Shown piece after piece: positions 8,876-18,211 of a stretch of DNA of 64,000 bases; the stretch's first letter is position 1; every line of letters begins with the position of its first letter. Both the position numbers and the translations under genes were made by a program. Origin of the DNA: CAISIP01 sp038326025 (GTDB lineage: Bacteria; Pseudomonadota; Gammaproteobacteria; Burkholderiales; Burkholderiaceae_C); the NCBI GenBank assembly GCA_038326025.1, contig JBBQJP010000005.1, positions 1 through 64,000 of the forward strand, given 5' to 3'. Under the pieces are notes generated by a model. That model made no database searches. It was not told the DNA's origin and worked only from the letters and a program-made list of their open reading frames with translations.

Positions 8876-10549
8876 CTATTTGTCACGCAGCTCGCGCCGC
8901 AGGATCTTGCCCACCGGTGTCTTGGGCAGGTCGGCGCGGAACTCGATCAGCCGGGGCTGCTTGTAACCGGTCAGCTTTTCCTTGCACCAGGCGCGCACCC
9001 TGGTTTCGGTCAAGGCCGGGTCCTTCTTGACGATCACCAGCTTGATGGCTTCACCCGTCTTGGTATCGGGTACGCCGACACAGGCACATTCCAGTACCCC
9101 GGCGAGTCCGGCAACCACGTCCTCGATCTCGGTCGGGTAGACGTTGAAGCCGCTGACCAGCACCATGTCCTTCTTGCGGTCGACGATGCGAAAGAATCCG
9201 CGTTCGTCCATGATGCCGATGTCGCCGGTCTTGAAGTAGCCGTCGGCGGTCATGACCTTGGCGGTTTCGTCGGGTCGTTGCCAGTAGCCGGCCATCACCT
9301 GAGGCCCCTTGATCGCGATCTCGCCCGCCTGGCCTTGTGCGACGACATGGCCATCGTCATCGAGCAGCGTCATCCAGGTGTTGGGCAACGGCACGCCTAT
9401 GGTCCCGTTGTAGTCGGTCGCATCGGCGGGGTTGCCGCTGGCGATGGGAGAGGTCTCGCTCAGACCATATCCTTCGAGAATCGGGCGCCCGGTCTTCTCC
9501 ATCCAGGCCTTTGCCACCGACGCCTGCACCGCGCTTCCGCCGCCTACGGCGCCAGCCAGGTTACTCCAGTCCACAGTACTGAAAGCCGGATGGTTCACCA
9601 TGGCGTTGAACAAGGTGTTGACCGCCGGCATCAGGTGGATACGGTGCCTGGACAGTTCGTCGAACATCGTGGGCAGATCGCGCGGATTGGCAATCAGGAT
9701 CAGCTTGCCGCCCAGTCGCATGGACTGCATCATGCAATAAGTGAACGCGAAGATGTGGTACAGCGGCAAGGCGCACACGATGGTCGGATGCTCGCCGTGA
9801 GCGATGGTACGCAACAGGGGCGCACTCCAGGCTTCGTTCTGCAACACATTGGCCACCAGGTTGCGGTGCAGCAGCACCGCCCCTTTGGACACGCCGGTGG
9901 TGCCGCCGGTGTACTGCAACACGGCCATGTCGTCGCCGCGGATGTCGGGCTTGGTCCATGGGGCAGAAGTACCCCGCGCCACCGCTTCATTGAAGCGCAC
10001 GGCCCCTGGAATGTTGAACTGCGGCACCAGCTTCTTGCGGTGACGCACCACGTAATTGACCAGCGCGCCTCTGAGCAGGCCGAGTTGGTCGCCCATGGCG
10101 CACATCACCACATGTTTGATCGCGGTCGACGACAGGCATTTTTCCAGCGTCGCTGCGAAGTTTTCGAGAATGACGATGGCTTTGGCACCCGAGTCCTTGA
10201 GCTGATGCTCCAGTTCACGGGCGGTATAAAGCGGATTGATGTTCACCAGCACCAGACCGGCGCGCAGAATGGCCGCGACCGCCGTCGGGTATTGCGGCAC
10301 ATTGGGCATCATGACCGCGACCCGGTCACCCTTGAGCAGGCCCAGTCCTTGCAGATAGGCGCCGAAGGCCATGCTCAGACTGTCCACCTGTCTGTAGGTG
10401 AGGTCGCGACCCATGAAGCTGTATCCGATGTTCCCTGCATGGTGGGCAAAACATTCGTCGATCAGGTGGGCCACCGATTCGAATTGCGCCACGTCGATAT
10501 CGGCGGGTACCCCGTCGGGGTAACTCGAGAGCCAGATGCGGTCCGTCAT
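8876..10549 (-). CDS. fadD: Long-chain fatty-acid-CoA ligase (AMP-forming)
   Basis: Activates fatty acids to acyl-CoA through an acyl-adenylate. The 557-residue protein has the AMP-binding P-loop YTGGTTGVSKGAVLLH near residues 213-228, the adenylate motif GYGLSETSP, the A8-type stretch TADGYFKTGDIG, and the C-terminal Lys in PKTPVGKILRRELRDK. Similarity is closest in pattern to FadD; acids other than fatty acids cannot be excluded. It may be cotranscribed with mtnN. The 162 bases towards pntB carry no gene. Confidence 0.92.
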   Translation of the reverse strand: MTDRIWLSSYPDGVPADIDVAQFESVAHLIDECFAHHAGNIGYSFMGRDLTYRQVDSLSMAFGAYLQGLGLLKGDRVAVMMPNVPQYPTAVAAILRAGLVLVNINPLYTARELEHQLKDSGAKAIVILENFAATLEKCLSSTAIKHVVMCAMGDQLGLLRGALVNYVVRHRKKLVPQFNIPGAVRFNEAVARGTSAPWTKPDIRGDDMAVLQYTGGTTGVSKGAVLLHRNLVANVLQNEAWSAPLLRTIAHGEHPTIVCALPLYHIFAFTYCMMQSMRLGGKLILIANPRDLPTMFDELSRHRIHLMPAVNTLFNAMVNHPAFSTVDWSNLAGAVGGGSAVQASVAKAWMEKTGRPILEGYGLSETSPIASGNPADATDYNGTIGVPLPNTWMTLLDDDGHVVAQGQAGEIAIKGPQVMAGYWQRPDETAKVMTADGYFKTGDIGIMDERGFFRIVDRKKDMVLVSGFNVYPTEIEDVVAGLAGVLECACVGVPDTKTGEAIKLVIVKKDPALTETRVRAWCKEKLTGYKQPRLIEFRADLPKTPVGKILRRELRDK

Positions 10550-10711
10550 TTGTCGTGTGTCTCCGGGAACATTTTCTGGGAGGCGGCCAACCTGGGCGCC
10601 CGCGCCCTGGTGACTTCGGTTTCCCCTGTTCCTCCTGTGTGTCAGACCGCGGCGTATCGTCTGGCCAGACAGCGCGTCTGGGTGGCCCCCGGCCGCGCCC
10701 TGTCTTGTGTC

Positions 10712-12136
10712 TTATTCGATCGCCTTGCCCATGTCCTCGACCACTTTCTTGGCGTCACCAAAAACCATCATGGTCTTGTCCATGTAGAACAGTTCGTTAT
10801 CCAGTCCGGCGTAACCGGCGGCCATGGAGCGCTTGTTCACGATCACCGTCTTGGCCTTGTAGGCTTCCAGGATCGGCATGCCATAGATCGGACTGCCCTT
10901 TTGCAGTGCCGCCGGGTTGACCACATCATTGGCGCCCAGAATGATGGCCACATCGACCTGGCCGAATTCGCCATTGATGTCTTCCATCTCGAACACCTGG
11001 TCGTAAGGCACCTCCGCCTCGGCCAGCAACACGTTCATGTGTCCGGGCATGCGACCGGCCACCGGATGGATGGCGTATTTGACCTTCACGCCGTGTTCAG
11101 TGAGTTTGGCGGCCAGTTCCTTGACGGCGTGCTGGGCACGGGCCACTGCCAAGCCGTAGCCGGGGACGATGACCACGGTTTCGGCATTGCTCAGCACAAA
11201 GGCCGCATCGTCGGCGCTGCCGCTCTTGACCGGACGCTTCTCGGCCGCAGCGCCACCGGCGGTGGCGACCTCGCCGCCGAAGCCGCCCAGGATCACGTTG
11301 AAGAACGAGCGGTTCATCGCCTTGCACATGATGTATGACAGGATCGCGCCCGAGCTTCCCACCAGTGAGCCGGCGATGATCAACATGCTGTTGTTGAGTG
11401 AAAAACCGATGCCGGCTGCGGCCCAGCCGGAGTAGCTGTTGAGCATGGACACCACCACCGGCATATCGGCGCCGCCAATCGGGATGATGATCAGCACGCC
11501 CATGATGAAGGCCAGCGCCAGCATCAGCAGGAAGGCGGTCCAGCTCTCGGTGGCCATATAGACCAGGCCCAGGCCCACCGTGGTCAGGCCCAGGATCAGG
11601 TTGAGCTTGTGTTGTCCGGCGAACTGCACTGGTGCGCCCTGGAACAGCCGGAACTTGTATTTGCCGCTGAGCTTGCCGAAGGCGATCACCGAGCCGCTGA
11701 AAGTGATGGCGCCGATGGCCGCACCCAGGAACAGTTCGAGTCGGTTGCCGGCGGGAATCGGGACACCCTTGGCAACGATGCCAAAGGCATAAGGTTCAGC
11801 CACCGCGGCAATCGCGATGAATACTGCGGCCAGACCGATCATGCTGTGGAAAAACGCCACGAGCTCGGGCATCTGCGTCATTTCGACGGTCTTGGCGCGG
11901 TAGGCGCCATAAGCACCACCGGCGAGCAGGCCGACCAGCACCCAGACCATGCCCATGCCGAAGTTGTCCGCCAGGTTGCCGATCAGGAATACGGTGGTGA
12001 CAGCGGCAATCCCCATGCCGATCATGCCGAACAGGTTGCCGCGGATCGACGTGGTCGGATGCGACAGGCCCTTGAGGGCCTGGATGAAACAGACCGAGGC
12101 GATCAGGTAGAAAAGGGTAACGACATTCATGCTCAT
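10712..12136 (-). CDS. pntB: NAD(P) transhydrogenase subunit beta
   Basis: Membrane and NADP-binding (dIII) subunit of the proton-translocating transhydrogenase. The 474-residue protein has many hydrophobic helices in its first 260 residues. The conserved stretch SMLNSYSGWAAAGIGFSLNN follows, then a soluble domain with the NADP-binding pattern VIVPGYGLAVARAQHAVKEL and ILGANDVVNPAAL. The gene order pntAA, pntAB, pntB on the minus strand fits the split-alpha form of Burkholderiales. ATG at 12136 is 118 bases from the pntAB stop. Confidence 0.96.
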   Translation of the reverse strand: MSMNVVTLFYLIASVCFIQALKGLSHPTTSIRGNLFGMIGMGIAAVTTVFLIGNLADNFGMGMVWVLVGLLAGGAYGAYRAKTVEMTQMPELVAFFHSMIGLAAVFIAIAAVAEPYAFGIVAKGVPIPAGNRLELFLGAAIGAITFSGSVIAFGKLSGKYKFRLFQGAPVQFAGQHKLNLILGLTTVGLGLVYMATESWTAFLLMLALAFIMGVLIIIPIGGADMPVVVSMLNSYSGWAAAGIGFSLNNSMLIIAGSLVGSSGAILSYIMCKAMNRSFFNVILGGFGGEVATAGGAAAEKRPVKSGSADDAAFVLSNAETVVIVPGYGLAVARAQHAVKELAAKLTEHGVKVKYAIHPVAGRMPGHMNVLLAEAEVPYDQVFEMEDINGEFGQVDVAIILGANDVVNPAALQKGSPIYGMPILEAYKAKTVIVNKRSMAAGYAGLDNELFYMDKTMMVFGDAKKVVEDMGKAIE

Positions 12137-12254
12137 GGTTGTGCCCCGGGAGATTGTTGTTGTGGTGGCAAGGCCCGCATCGTGGCGCTCATCAGGCTAG
12201 CTTCGCCCTGCGGGCTGCGGTGCGAGCTTGCTTGGGGGCGGCCCGGCGCGGCGC

Positions 12255-12569
12255 TCATGCACCCTCTCCCGAACCCTTTTTCTCTTTCTTCTTGAACATC
12301 TCCAGCATGCGCCGGGTGACCAGGAAGCCGCCGAAGATGTTCACCGCCGCCAGCGCCACTGCCAGCACGCCCATGGTCTTGCCCAAGGTGGTCTCGGTCA
12401 GGGCCGCGGCCAGCATTGCGCCGACGATGACGATGGCCGAGATCGCGTTGGTCACTGCCATCAGCGGCGTATGCAGTGCCGGAGTTACGGTCCACACCAC
12501 GTGGTAACCGACGTAGATGGCCAATACAAAGATGATCAGGTTGGTGATCGTGGGGGATACAAATTCCAT
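12255..12569 (-). CDS. pntAB: NAD(P) transhydrogenase subunit alpha, membrane part
   Basis: Short membrane subunit corresponding to the C-terminal helices of PntA in enterobacteria. The 104-residue protein has three hydrophobic segments; GYHVVWTVTPALHTPLMAVTN is typical of this subunit, followed by NIFGGFLVTRRMLEMFKKK. The Lys-rich C-terminal tail is cytoplasmic. It lies between pntAA and pntB, which it joins into the full proton pump. Confidence 0.95.
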   Translation of the reverse strand: MEFVSPTITNLIIFVLAIYVGYHVVWTVTPALHTPLMAVTNAISAIVIVGAMLAAALTETTLGKTMGVLAVALAAVNIFGGFLVTRRMLEMFKKKEKKGSGEGA

Positions 12570-12625
12570 GGGAGTTCTCCGTTGGGGTTGTCTTGTCGCG
12601 CTGCGCCTTGAACACGGGCGGCCGG

Positions 12626-13753
12626 CTACTTGCGTTTGACTTCTCCGCCCTGGGTCATCAGGCAGGCCACGACGATGTCGTCCTCCATATCCACTTTCAA
12701 GTCGCTGTCCTTGGGCAGGATCAGCTTGAGAAAGTCCAGCACGTTGCGCGCATACAGCGAGGACGCGTCTGCCGCCACCAGCGCCGGCAGGTTGGTCTCA
12801 CCGACAATGGTCACGCCATGTTTGACCACCGTCTTGTCGGCCTCCGACAGCGGGCAGTTGCCGCCGCCATCCGGGCCCTTGCCGGCCGCGATATCGATGA
12901 TGACCGAGCCCGGCTTCATGCTCTTGACCATCTCTTCTGTGATCAGGGTGGGCGCCGCGCGGCCGGGAATCAATGCCGTGGAGATGACGATATCGGCCAT
13001 GGCCACTCGTTTGGCGACCTCGACCTTCTGCCGGTCGAGCCAGCTTTGTGGCATCGGCTTGGCGTATCCGCCGACGCCGACGGCAGCTTCCTTTTCTTCG
13101 TCGGTGTCATAGGACACCTCGATGAACTTGCCACCGAGTGATTCGACCTGCTCCTTGACACTGGGTCGCACGTCGGAAGCCTCGATCACGGCGCCCAGTC
13201 GTTTGGCCGTGGCGATCGCCTGCAGGCCGGCTACGCCGACACCCAGGATCACGACCCGGGCCGCCTTGACGGTGCCCGCGGCGGTCATCAGCATCGGGAA
13301 AAAGCGCTGGTACTTGTCGGCGGACACCATCACCGCCTTGTAGCCGGCGATGTTTGCCTGGGATGACAACACGTCCATGCTCTGTGCGCGCGTGGTACGC
13401 GGAGCCGCTTCCAGTGCAAAACTGGTCAGCCCGGCTGTGGCCAGGCGTTGCAGACCAGCGGCGTCAAACGGGTTGAGCATGCCCACCAGAAAGGCGCCTG
13501 ACTTCATCATGCCCAGTTCTGCGTCGAACGGGATGCGGACCTTGAGTACCAGGTCGCAGCCCAGCGCGCCTGCTGCGTCGGTGATCTCGGCGCCGGCAGC
13601 CTCGAATGCGGCGTCGGTGACACTGGCGGCGACGCCTGCGCCGGACTGCACCTTCAAGGTATGGCCCTGGGCCTTGAGTTTTTTTGCCGTCTCGGGCGTG
13701 AGCGCGACGCGGGTCTCTCTCTCAGTGGTTTCGGCAGGTATGCCAATCAGCAT
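12626..13753 (-). CDS. pntAA: NAD(P) transhydrogenase subunit alpha, NAD-binding part
   Basis: Soluble NAD(H)-binding dI domain of transhydrogenase. The 375-residue protein begins MLIGIPAETTERETRVALTP, the alanine dehydrogenase/PNT N-terminal signature. The Rossmann motif VVILGVGVAGLQAIATAKRL is near residues 167-186. It stops before the membrane helices, which pntAB encodes separately. First gene of the pnt operon, divergent from the Nudix gene across 114 bases. Confidence 0.96.
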   Translation of the reverse strand: MLIGIPAETTERETRVALTPETAKKLKAQGHTLKVQSGAGVAASVTDAAFEAAGAEITDAAGALGCDLVLKVRIPFDAELGMMKSGAFLVGMLNPFDAAGLQRLATAGLTSFALEAAPRTTRAQSMDVLSSQANIAGYKAVMVSADKYQRFFPMLMTAAGTVKAARVVILGVGVAGLQAIATAKRLGAVIEASDVRPSVKEQVESLGGKFIEVSYDTDEEKEAAVGVGGYAKPMPQSWLDRQKVEVAKRVAMADIVISTALIPGRAAPTLITEEMVKSMKPGSVIIDIAAGKGPDGGGNCPLSEADKTVVKHGVTIVGETNLPALVAADASSLYARNVLDFLKLILPKDSDLKVDMEDDIVVACLMTQGGEVKRK

Positions 13754-13867
13754 GGAGGGGCTCCTTGTTCGTTATGGACCGGGTCACAAATCTTGCCGGA
13801 AGCTTACATTAGTTTATCTAGCCTGCCACCTCCAGCCGAGTGGCAGGACCTGCTCCGATAATGCAGC

Positions 13868-14359
13868 ATGTCGAATCGTTGGAAACCGCATGTCACCGTG
13901 GCGGCCGTGATTGAGCGTGACGGGCGCTTTTTGCTGGTCGAGGAGCGTACCGCTGACGGTTTGCGCTTGAACAACCCGGCCGGGCATCTCGATCCTGGCG
14001 AGTCGCTCGAGCACGGCTGCATACGCGAGACGCTGGAAGAGACGACCTTTGATTTTCGGCCCGAGGCGCTGGTGGGCGTCTATCTGACCGGCCCGGCGTC
14101 GCCCGTGTCGGAGCCCGGTACACGGGACCGCGCTGGCATTACCTATTTGCGCTTCGTTTTCCGGGGTGTTCTGGGTGCATCGGTGCCCGGGCGGCAACTC
14201 GATCATGGCATTGTCCGCACCGTCTGGATGAGTGCGCAGGAGATCCGGGACAGCCGGGCGCGGCACCGCAGCCCGGCGCTGCTGCAAGGTGTCGAAGACT
14301 ACCTGGCGGGTCGGAGTTTTCCGCTGGAACTGGTGCGTACGGAGTTCCCGGGCGGTTAG
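13868..14359 (+). CDS. nudJ: Nudix hydrolase, NudJ-like phosphatase
   Basis: Nudix-fold pyrophosphohydrolase. The Nudix box starts GHLDPGESLEHGCIRETLEE near residues 39-58. It keeps the GX5E and REXXEE metal ligands, but the usual small Gly near the end of the box is Thr. The 163-residue length and position just upstream of mnmA mirror nudJ-mnmA of enterobacteria, which supports the name; the true substrate is not determined. It ends 66 bases before the chosen mnmA start. Confidence 0.8.
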   Translation: MSNRWKPHVTVAAVIERDGRFLLVEERTADGLRLNNPAGHLDPGESLEHGCIRETLEETTFDFRPEALVGVYLTGPASPVSEPGTRDRAGITYLRFVFRGVLGASVPGRQLDHGIVRTVWMSAQEIRDSRARHRSPALLQGVEDYLAGRSFPLELVRTEFPGG

Positions 14360-14424
14360 TGGGCTGTGCGGTCATTGCGCTGTCTGTCGGGCCGCCGCGA
14401 CCTTGCTTGGGGATAATCCCGTCC

Positions 14425-15558
14425 ATGGCGAACAAGGCAAAAGTGGTGGTGGGATTGAGCGGAGGCGTGGACTCCGCGGTGACGGCGCATCTGCTCAAGC
14501 AGCAAGGGCATGAGGTGATTGGCATCTTCATGAAGAACTGGGAAGATGACGACGACAGCGAATATTGTTCGTCCAATGTCGATTTTGTCGACGCCGCCGC
14601 CGTCGCCGACGTGATCGGCATCGAGATCGAACACGTCAACTTTGCCGCCGAATACAAGGACCGGGTGTTTGCCGAATTTCTGCGCGAATACCAGGCCGGG
14701 CGCACGCCAAACCCGGACATCCTGTGCAACGCCGAGATCAAATTCAAGGCGTTTCTCGACCATGCGATGCGGGTCGGCGCCGACAAGATCGCCACCGGCC
14801 ATTACGCCCGTGTACGTCAGAACCCGGGCAGCGGCCTGCATGAGTTGCTCAAGGGCCTGGACCTGTCCAAGGACCAGAGTTACTTCCTGCATCGGCTGAA
14901 TCAGGCCCAGTTGTCCAAGACGCTGTTTCCGGTGGGCGAACTGCACAAGACCGAGGTGCGCCGTATCGCGGCCGAGATTGGCCTGCCCAATGCGACCAAG
15001 AAGGACTCCACCGGGATCTGCTTCATCGGCGAGCGTCCGTTCCGCGAGTTCCTGAACCGCTACATCGCGGGTGCGCCAGGGCCGATCAAGGACGAACGCG
15101 GGCGCGTACTGGGTGAACACGTTGGCCTGAGCTTTTATACCATCGGCCAGCGCCAGGGCCTGGGCATCGGCGGCGTCCGCGCAAAAGGTGCGCAGCGTGG
15201 TGGTGGCGACCATGCACCCTGGTTCGTCGCGCGCAAGGACCTCGACAAGAACATCCTGTGGGTGGTGCAGGGGCACGACCATCCCTGGCTGTTATACGGG
15301 CAGCTGCATTGCACAAATGCCAGCTGGGTCAGTGGTCAGTCGCCGCACCAGGGGGAATTGGCTGCCAAGGCGCGCTACCGGCAGAGCGATGCGGCTTGTC
15401 GGCTGGAGCCGGATTCATCCGAGCCGGATGTGGCCTTCGCACTGACTTTCCCCGATGCTCAGTGGGCGGTCACGCCGGGGCAGTCGGCGGTTTTATATGA
15501 CGGCGAGGTGTGTCTGGGTGGCGGCGTGATTGACGCCGCACAAACCTTGGCCACCTGA
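14425..15558 (+). CDS. mnmA: tRNA-specific 2-thiouridylase MnmA
   Basis: Thiolates U34 of Lys, Glu and Gln tRNAs using sulfur from the Tus relay and ATP. ATG at 14425 (MANKAKVVVGLSGGVDSAV) gives 377 residues and places the PP-loop SGGVDSA at residues 11-17. The two active-site cysteines are in PNPDILCNAEIKF and STGICFIGER. An 18-residue Lys/Gly/His-rich insertion (AKGAQRGGGDHAPW) precedes the C-terminal beta-barrel. Downstream is a 7-bp G+C stem at 15564-15582 without a U run. Confidence 0.96.
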   Translation: MANKAKVVVGLSGGVDSAVTAHLLKQQGHEVIGIFMKNWEDDDDSEYCSSNVDFVDAAAVADVIGIEIEHVNFAAEYKDRVFAEFLREYQAGRTPNPDILCNAEIKFKAFLDHAMRVGADKIATGHYARVRQNPGSGLHELLKGLDLSKDQSYFLHRLNQAQLSKTLFPVGELHKTEVRRIAAEIGLPNATKKDSTGICFIGERPFREFLNRYIAGAPGPIKDERGRVLGEHVGLSFYTIGQRQGLGIGGVRAKGAQRGGGDHAPWFVARKDLDKNILWVVQGHDHPWLLYGQLHCTNASWVSGQSPHQGELAAKARYRQSDAACRLEPDSSEPDVAFALTFPDAQWAVTPGQSAVLYDGEVCLGGGVIDAAQTLAT

Positions 15559-15628
15559 GTCCGCAGCGCCTCGGGGGCGCTGCAGCCCCGAAAGGCGGCC
15601 GGCCGTTGCAGCTGGCGGAAAACCCGAA

Positions 15629-16135
15629 TCAGAACGGAATGTCGTCGTCCATGTCGTCGAACCCGCTCGACGCCTGCTTCGCAGCAGCCGGTGCAGGCTG
15701 CTGGCGCGGTGCCGGGGCCTGATTCTGGCGCGGCGCCGGCGCGCTGGGGCGCGAGGAGTAACCCTCGTTGTCGCCGTCATGGCCACCCGGGTCGCCCATG
15801 CCTTCGCGGCCACCGAGCATCTGCATTTCGTTGGCGATGATGTCGGTCGCGTATTTTTCGACGCCGTCCTTGTCTGTGTACTTGCGGGTCTTCAGCCGAC
15901 CTTCGATGTAGACCGAGCGGCCCTTTTTCATGTACTGGCCCACGATTTCGGCCAGTTTTCCGAAGAAGGTGACGCGGTGCCACTCGGTTTCCTCGACCAT
16001 GTTGCCATCTTTGCCCTTGTACTTGCTGCTGGTGGCAATGGCGATATTGGCCACCGGGTCGCCGCTGGGTAGATAGCGGATTTCGGGGTCGCGGCCCAGG
16101 TTGCCGACCAGGATGACCTTGTTGACGGATGCCAT
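15629..16135 (-). CDS. ssb: Single-stranded DNA-binding protein
   Basis: Tetrameric SSB for replication and repair. The OB-fold starts MASVNKVILVGNLGRDPEIR and spans about residues 1-110. A flexible linker rich in Pro, Gln and Ala follows, and the acidic partner-binding tip DMDDDIPF ends the protein. 168 residues is typical. The 283-base region between it and the sulfatase start at 16419 presumably holds both divergent promoters; I see no gene in it. Confidence 0.97.
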   Translation of the reverse strand: MASVNKVILVGNLGRDPEIRYLPSGDPVANIAIATSSKYKGKDGNMVEETEWHRVTFFGKLAEIVGQYMKKGRSVYIEGRLKTRKYTDKDGVEKYATDIIANEMQMLGGREGMGDPGGHDGDNEGYSSRPSAPAPRQNQAPAPRQQPAPAAAKQASSGFDDMDDDIPF

Positions 16136-16418
16136 ATTCGTACTCCTGTGATGTTGGATGGATTATCGGCCCAAGCATATAGCTGCCGGCGCGGCGAAAA
16201 GAAATCGGCATCCCTCCAAGGAGGTAGTGGCGATATCGTGCATCGCAAGGCTTGCGCCACAAAACCCCCCATTTTCCGGTCCAACCGGATCCTGGAACGG
16301 ACGATGCCTGACTGACGGCACGGTCTCGCATAGTGCGCTGCCGGCCACCATAATGGTCTCGGCCCATCGTTTTGACGGCGGTGCGGCAAACGTTCACCCG
16401 ACACCTGGAACCTGTTTG

Positions 16419-17981
16419 ATGACCCAAGCCCGCAAAGTCCTGTTCATTTCCGCCGATCAATGGCGCGCCGAATGCCTGTCCGCTATGGGCCACCCGGTTG
16501 TAAAGACGCCGCACCTCGATGCGCTGGCTCGCGACGGCGTGTTGTTCAAGAAGCATTTCACGGTCACCGCGCCCTGTGGCCCGGCGCGCACGAGTCTGCA
16601 GACCGGTCTGTACCTGATGAACCACCGCTCCGGCCGCAATGGCACCCCGCTGGACCGGCGCCATACCAATATCGCGCATGAAGTGCGCAAAGCCGGCATC
16701 GACCCGATGTTGTTCGGTTACACCGACACTTCCGCCGATCCGCGGGGACTGGACCCGCAGGACCCGGCCTTGCGCGGCTTCGAAGGGCCGCTGCCCGGCT
16801 ACCACATTGGTCTGCTGTTCCCGGACTACATGGCGGCCTGGATGAACGATCTGCGCGCCAAGGGTTACCGCTTTGAGGGCCGGCATGATGTTTACCAGCC
16901 TCGCCCGGGATTCGACAAGCCCGACAACCGGGGCCACCGTTTTATCCCGACCTTGTACAAGGCCGAGGACAGCGATACAAATTTCATGGCCAGTCGGGTC
17001 ATCGAATGGCTGGGCGAGCATCGCCAGGACGACTGGTTCATGCACTGCGTGTTTCTGCGTCCTCACCCGCCGGTGATTGCACCCGAACCATACAACGCTC
17101 TGTATGACCCGGCGGACGTGCCGATGCCGCATCGCCAGGCGACGCCGGCCGACGAGGCGGCGCAACATCCGCATGTGGCGCAGTGGCTCGAATCCTTTGC
17201 GCGCCCGAACCACTATGACGAACACAACCCGAACCATCTGATCGACATGCCTGAGCTGGAATTGCGCCAGATGCGTGCCTGTTACTACGGGATGATGAAC
17301 GAGGTCGACGACGCAGTGGGCCGTATCGTGTCCCATCTCAAGGCCACCGGCGAATACGACCACACTTTGATCGTGTTCACCTGCGATCACGGCGAAATGG
17401 GGGGTGACCACCATGGCTGGGGCAAGGAGATGATTTTTGACCCGAGCTTTCACATCCCGCTGATCGTGCGCGACCCGCGTCCGTCCAGCGATGCCGGTCG
17501 CGGCAGCCAGGTCGACGCGTTCACCGAATCGGTCGATCTGATGCCCACCATGCTCGACTGGCTGGGACTGGACATTCCGGCGCAGTGTGACGGCCGGTCG
17601 CTGCGGCCGTTTCTGGAGCATCACACACCGCAGCACTGGCGCCAGGAGGCGCATATGGAACTGGATTTCCGCACCGGGCCCCACAACGGCCTGGATGCCG
17701 AGGCGGCTTTGGGCCTGATGCCCGACGAATGTCAGCTGGCCATCATTCGCGGGGCGCGCTGGAAATACGTGTTTTTTGCCGCCTTGCCGCCGCTGCTGTT
17801 CGACCTGAGCAACGATCCGTGGGAGATGAACGATCTGTCGCGCGACCCGGCCCACCAGGGGGTGATGCTGGAGATGGCGCACAAGATGTTGTCATGGCGG
17901 CTCACGCATCAGGAGCATGTGTTGACGAATCTGCATAACGGGCCCAACGGCGTGCTGGATCTGCGGCGAACGCGTAACTGA
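16419..17981 (+). CDS. Formylglycine-dependent sulfatase / phosphonate monoester hydrolase family
   Basis: Alkaline-phosphatase-superfamily hydrolase. ATG at 16419 (MTQARKVLFISADQW) was preferred to a longer reading from 16158, whose N-terminus does not look protein-like. The 520-residue product has the CxPxR formylglycine motif CGPAR at residues 53-57, the metal-binding ADQ near residues 12-14, and FTCDHGEMGGDHHGWGKEM, typical of the PMH/arylsulfatase branch. No signal peptide is seen, so it may be cytoplasmic like PMH enzymes. Whether it prefers sulfate esters, phosphonate monoesters or phosphodiesters cannot be settled here. Confidence 0.85.
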   Translation: MTQARKVLFISADQWRAECLSAMGHPVVKTPHLDALARDGVLFKKHFTVTAPCGPARTSLQTGLYLMNHRSGRNGTPLDRRHTNIAHEVRKAGIDPMLFGYTDTSADPRGLDPQDPALRGFEGPLPGYHIGLLFPDYMAAWMNDLRAKGYRFEGRHDVYQPRPGFDKPDNRGHRFIPTLYKAEDSDTNFMASRVIEWLGEHRQDDWFMHCVFLRPHPPVIAPEPYNALYDPADVPMPHRQATPADEAAQHPHVAQWLESFARPNHYDEHNPNHLIDMPELELRQMRACYYGMMNEVDDAVGRIVSHLKATGEYDHTLIVFTCDHGEMGGDHHGWGKEMIFDPSFHIPLIVRDPRPSSDAGRGSQVDAFTESVDLMPTMLDWLGLDIPAQCDGRSLRPFLEHHTPQHWRQEAHMELDFRTGPHNGLDAEAALGLMPDECQLAIIRGARWKYVFFAALPPLLFDLSNDPWEMNDLSRDPAHQGVMLEMAHKMLSWRLTHQEHVLTNLHNGPNGVLDLRRTRN

Positions 17982-18211
17982 GCGCAACGATTCGTCGGTG
18001 ATGGCCCGAATCACCGACCGGGCCTGCTACAGGGCGCGCGTGTCGATGACTCCGCATTGATCTGCGTCAATTGGCGTGCGTTTCGTCCGCCGGCGGGCAG
18101 CATTGGGCGCCGGGATAGGCGCAGAATGGTCATGGCCGATGGGCGCTGGTGATCCGTTTCGGAACGTCCGGCTTTCACCACTATCGGCTAGACAGGATGG
18201 AAGCCGTACGA

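Noticed and set aside
8567..11338. Plus-strand open frame of 923 codons
   Set aside because: It runs antisense across mtnN, the acyl-CoA ligase and into pntB, has a His/Gly/Arg/Asp-rich composition with no domain, and is explained by codon bias of the high-G+C genes on the other strand.
15564..15582. Terminator after mnmA
   Set aside because: A 7-base-pair stem CAGCGCC/GGCGCTG exists, but no U run follows and the region is generally G+C-rich, so it was not listed as a terminator.
15777..17882. Minus-strand open frame of 701 codons opposite the sulfatase
   Set aside because: It shadows the sulfatase and ssb genes and shows no recognisable domain; the plus-strand sulfatase has full catalytic motifs.
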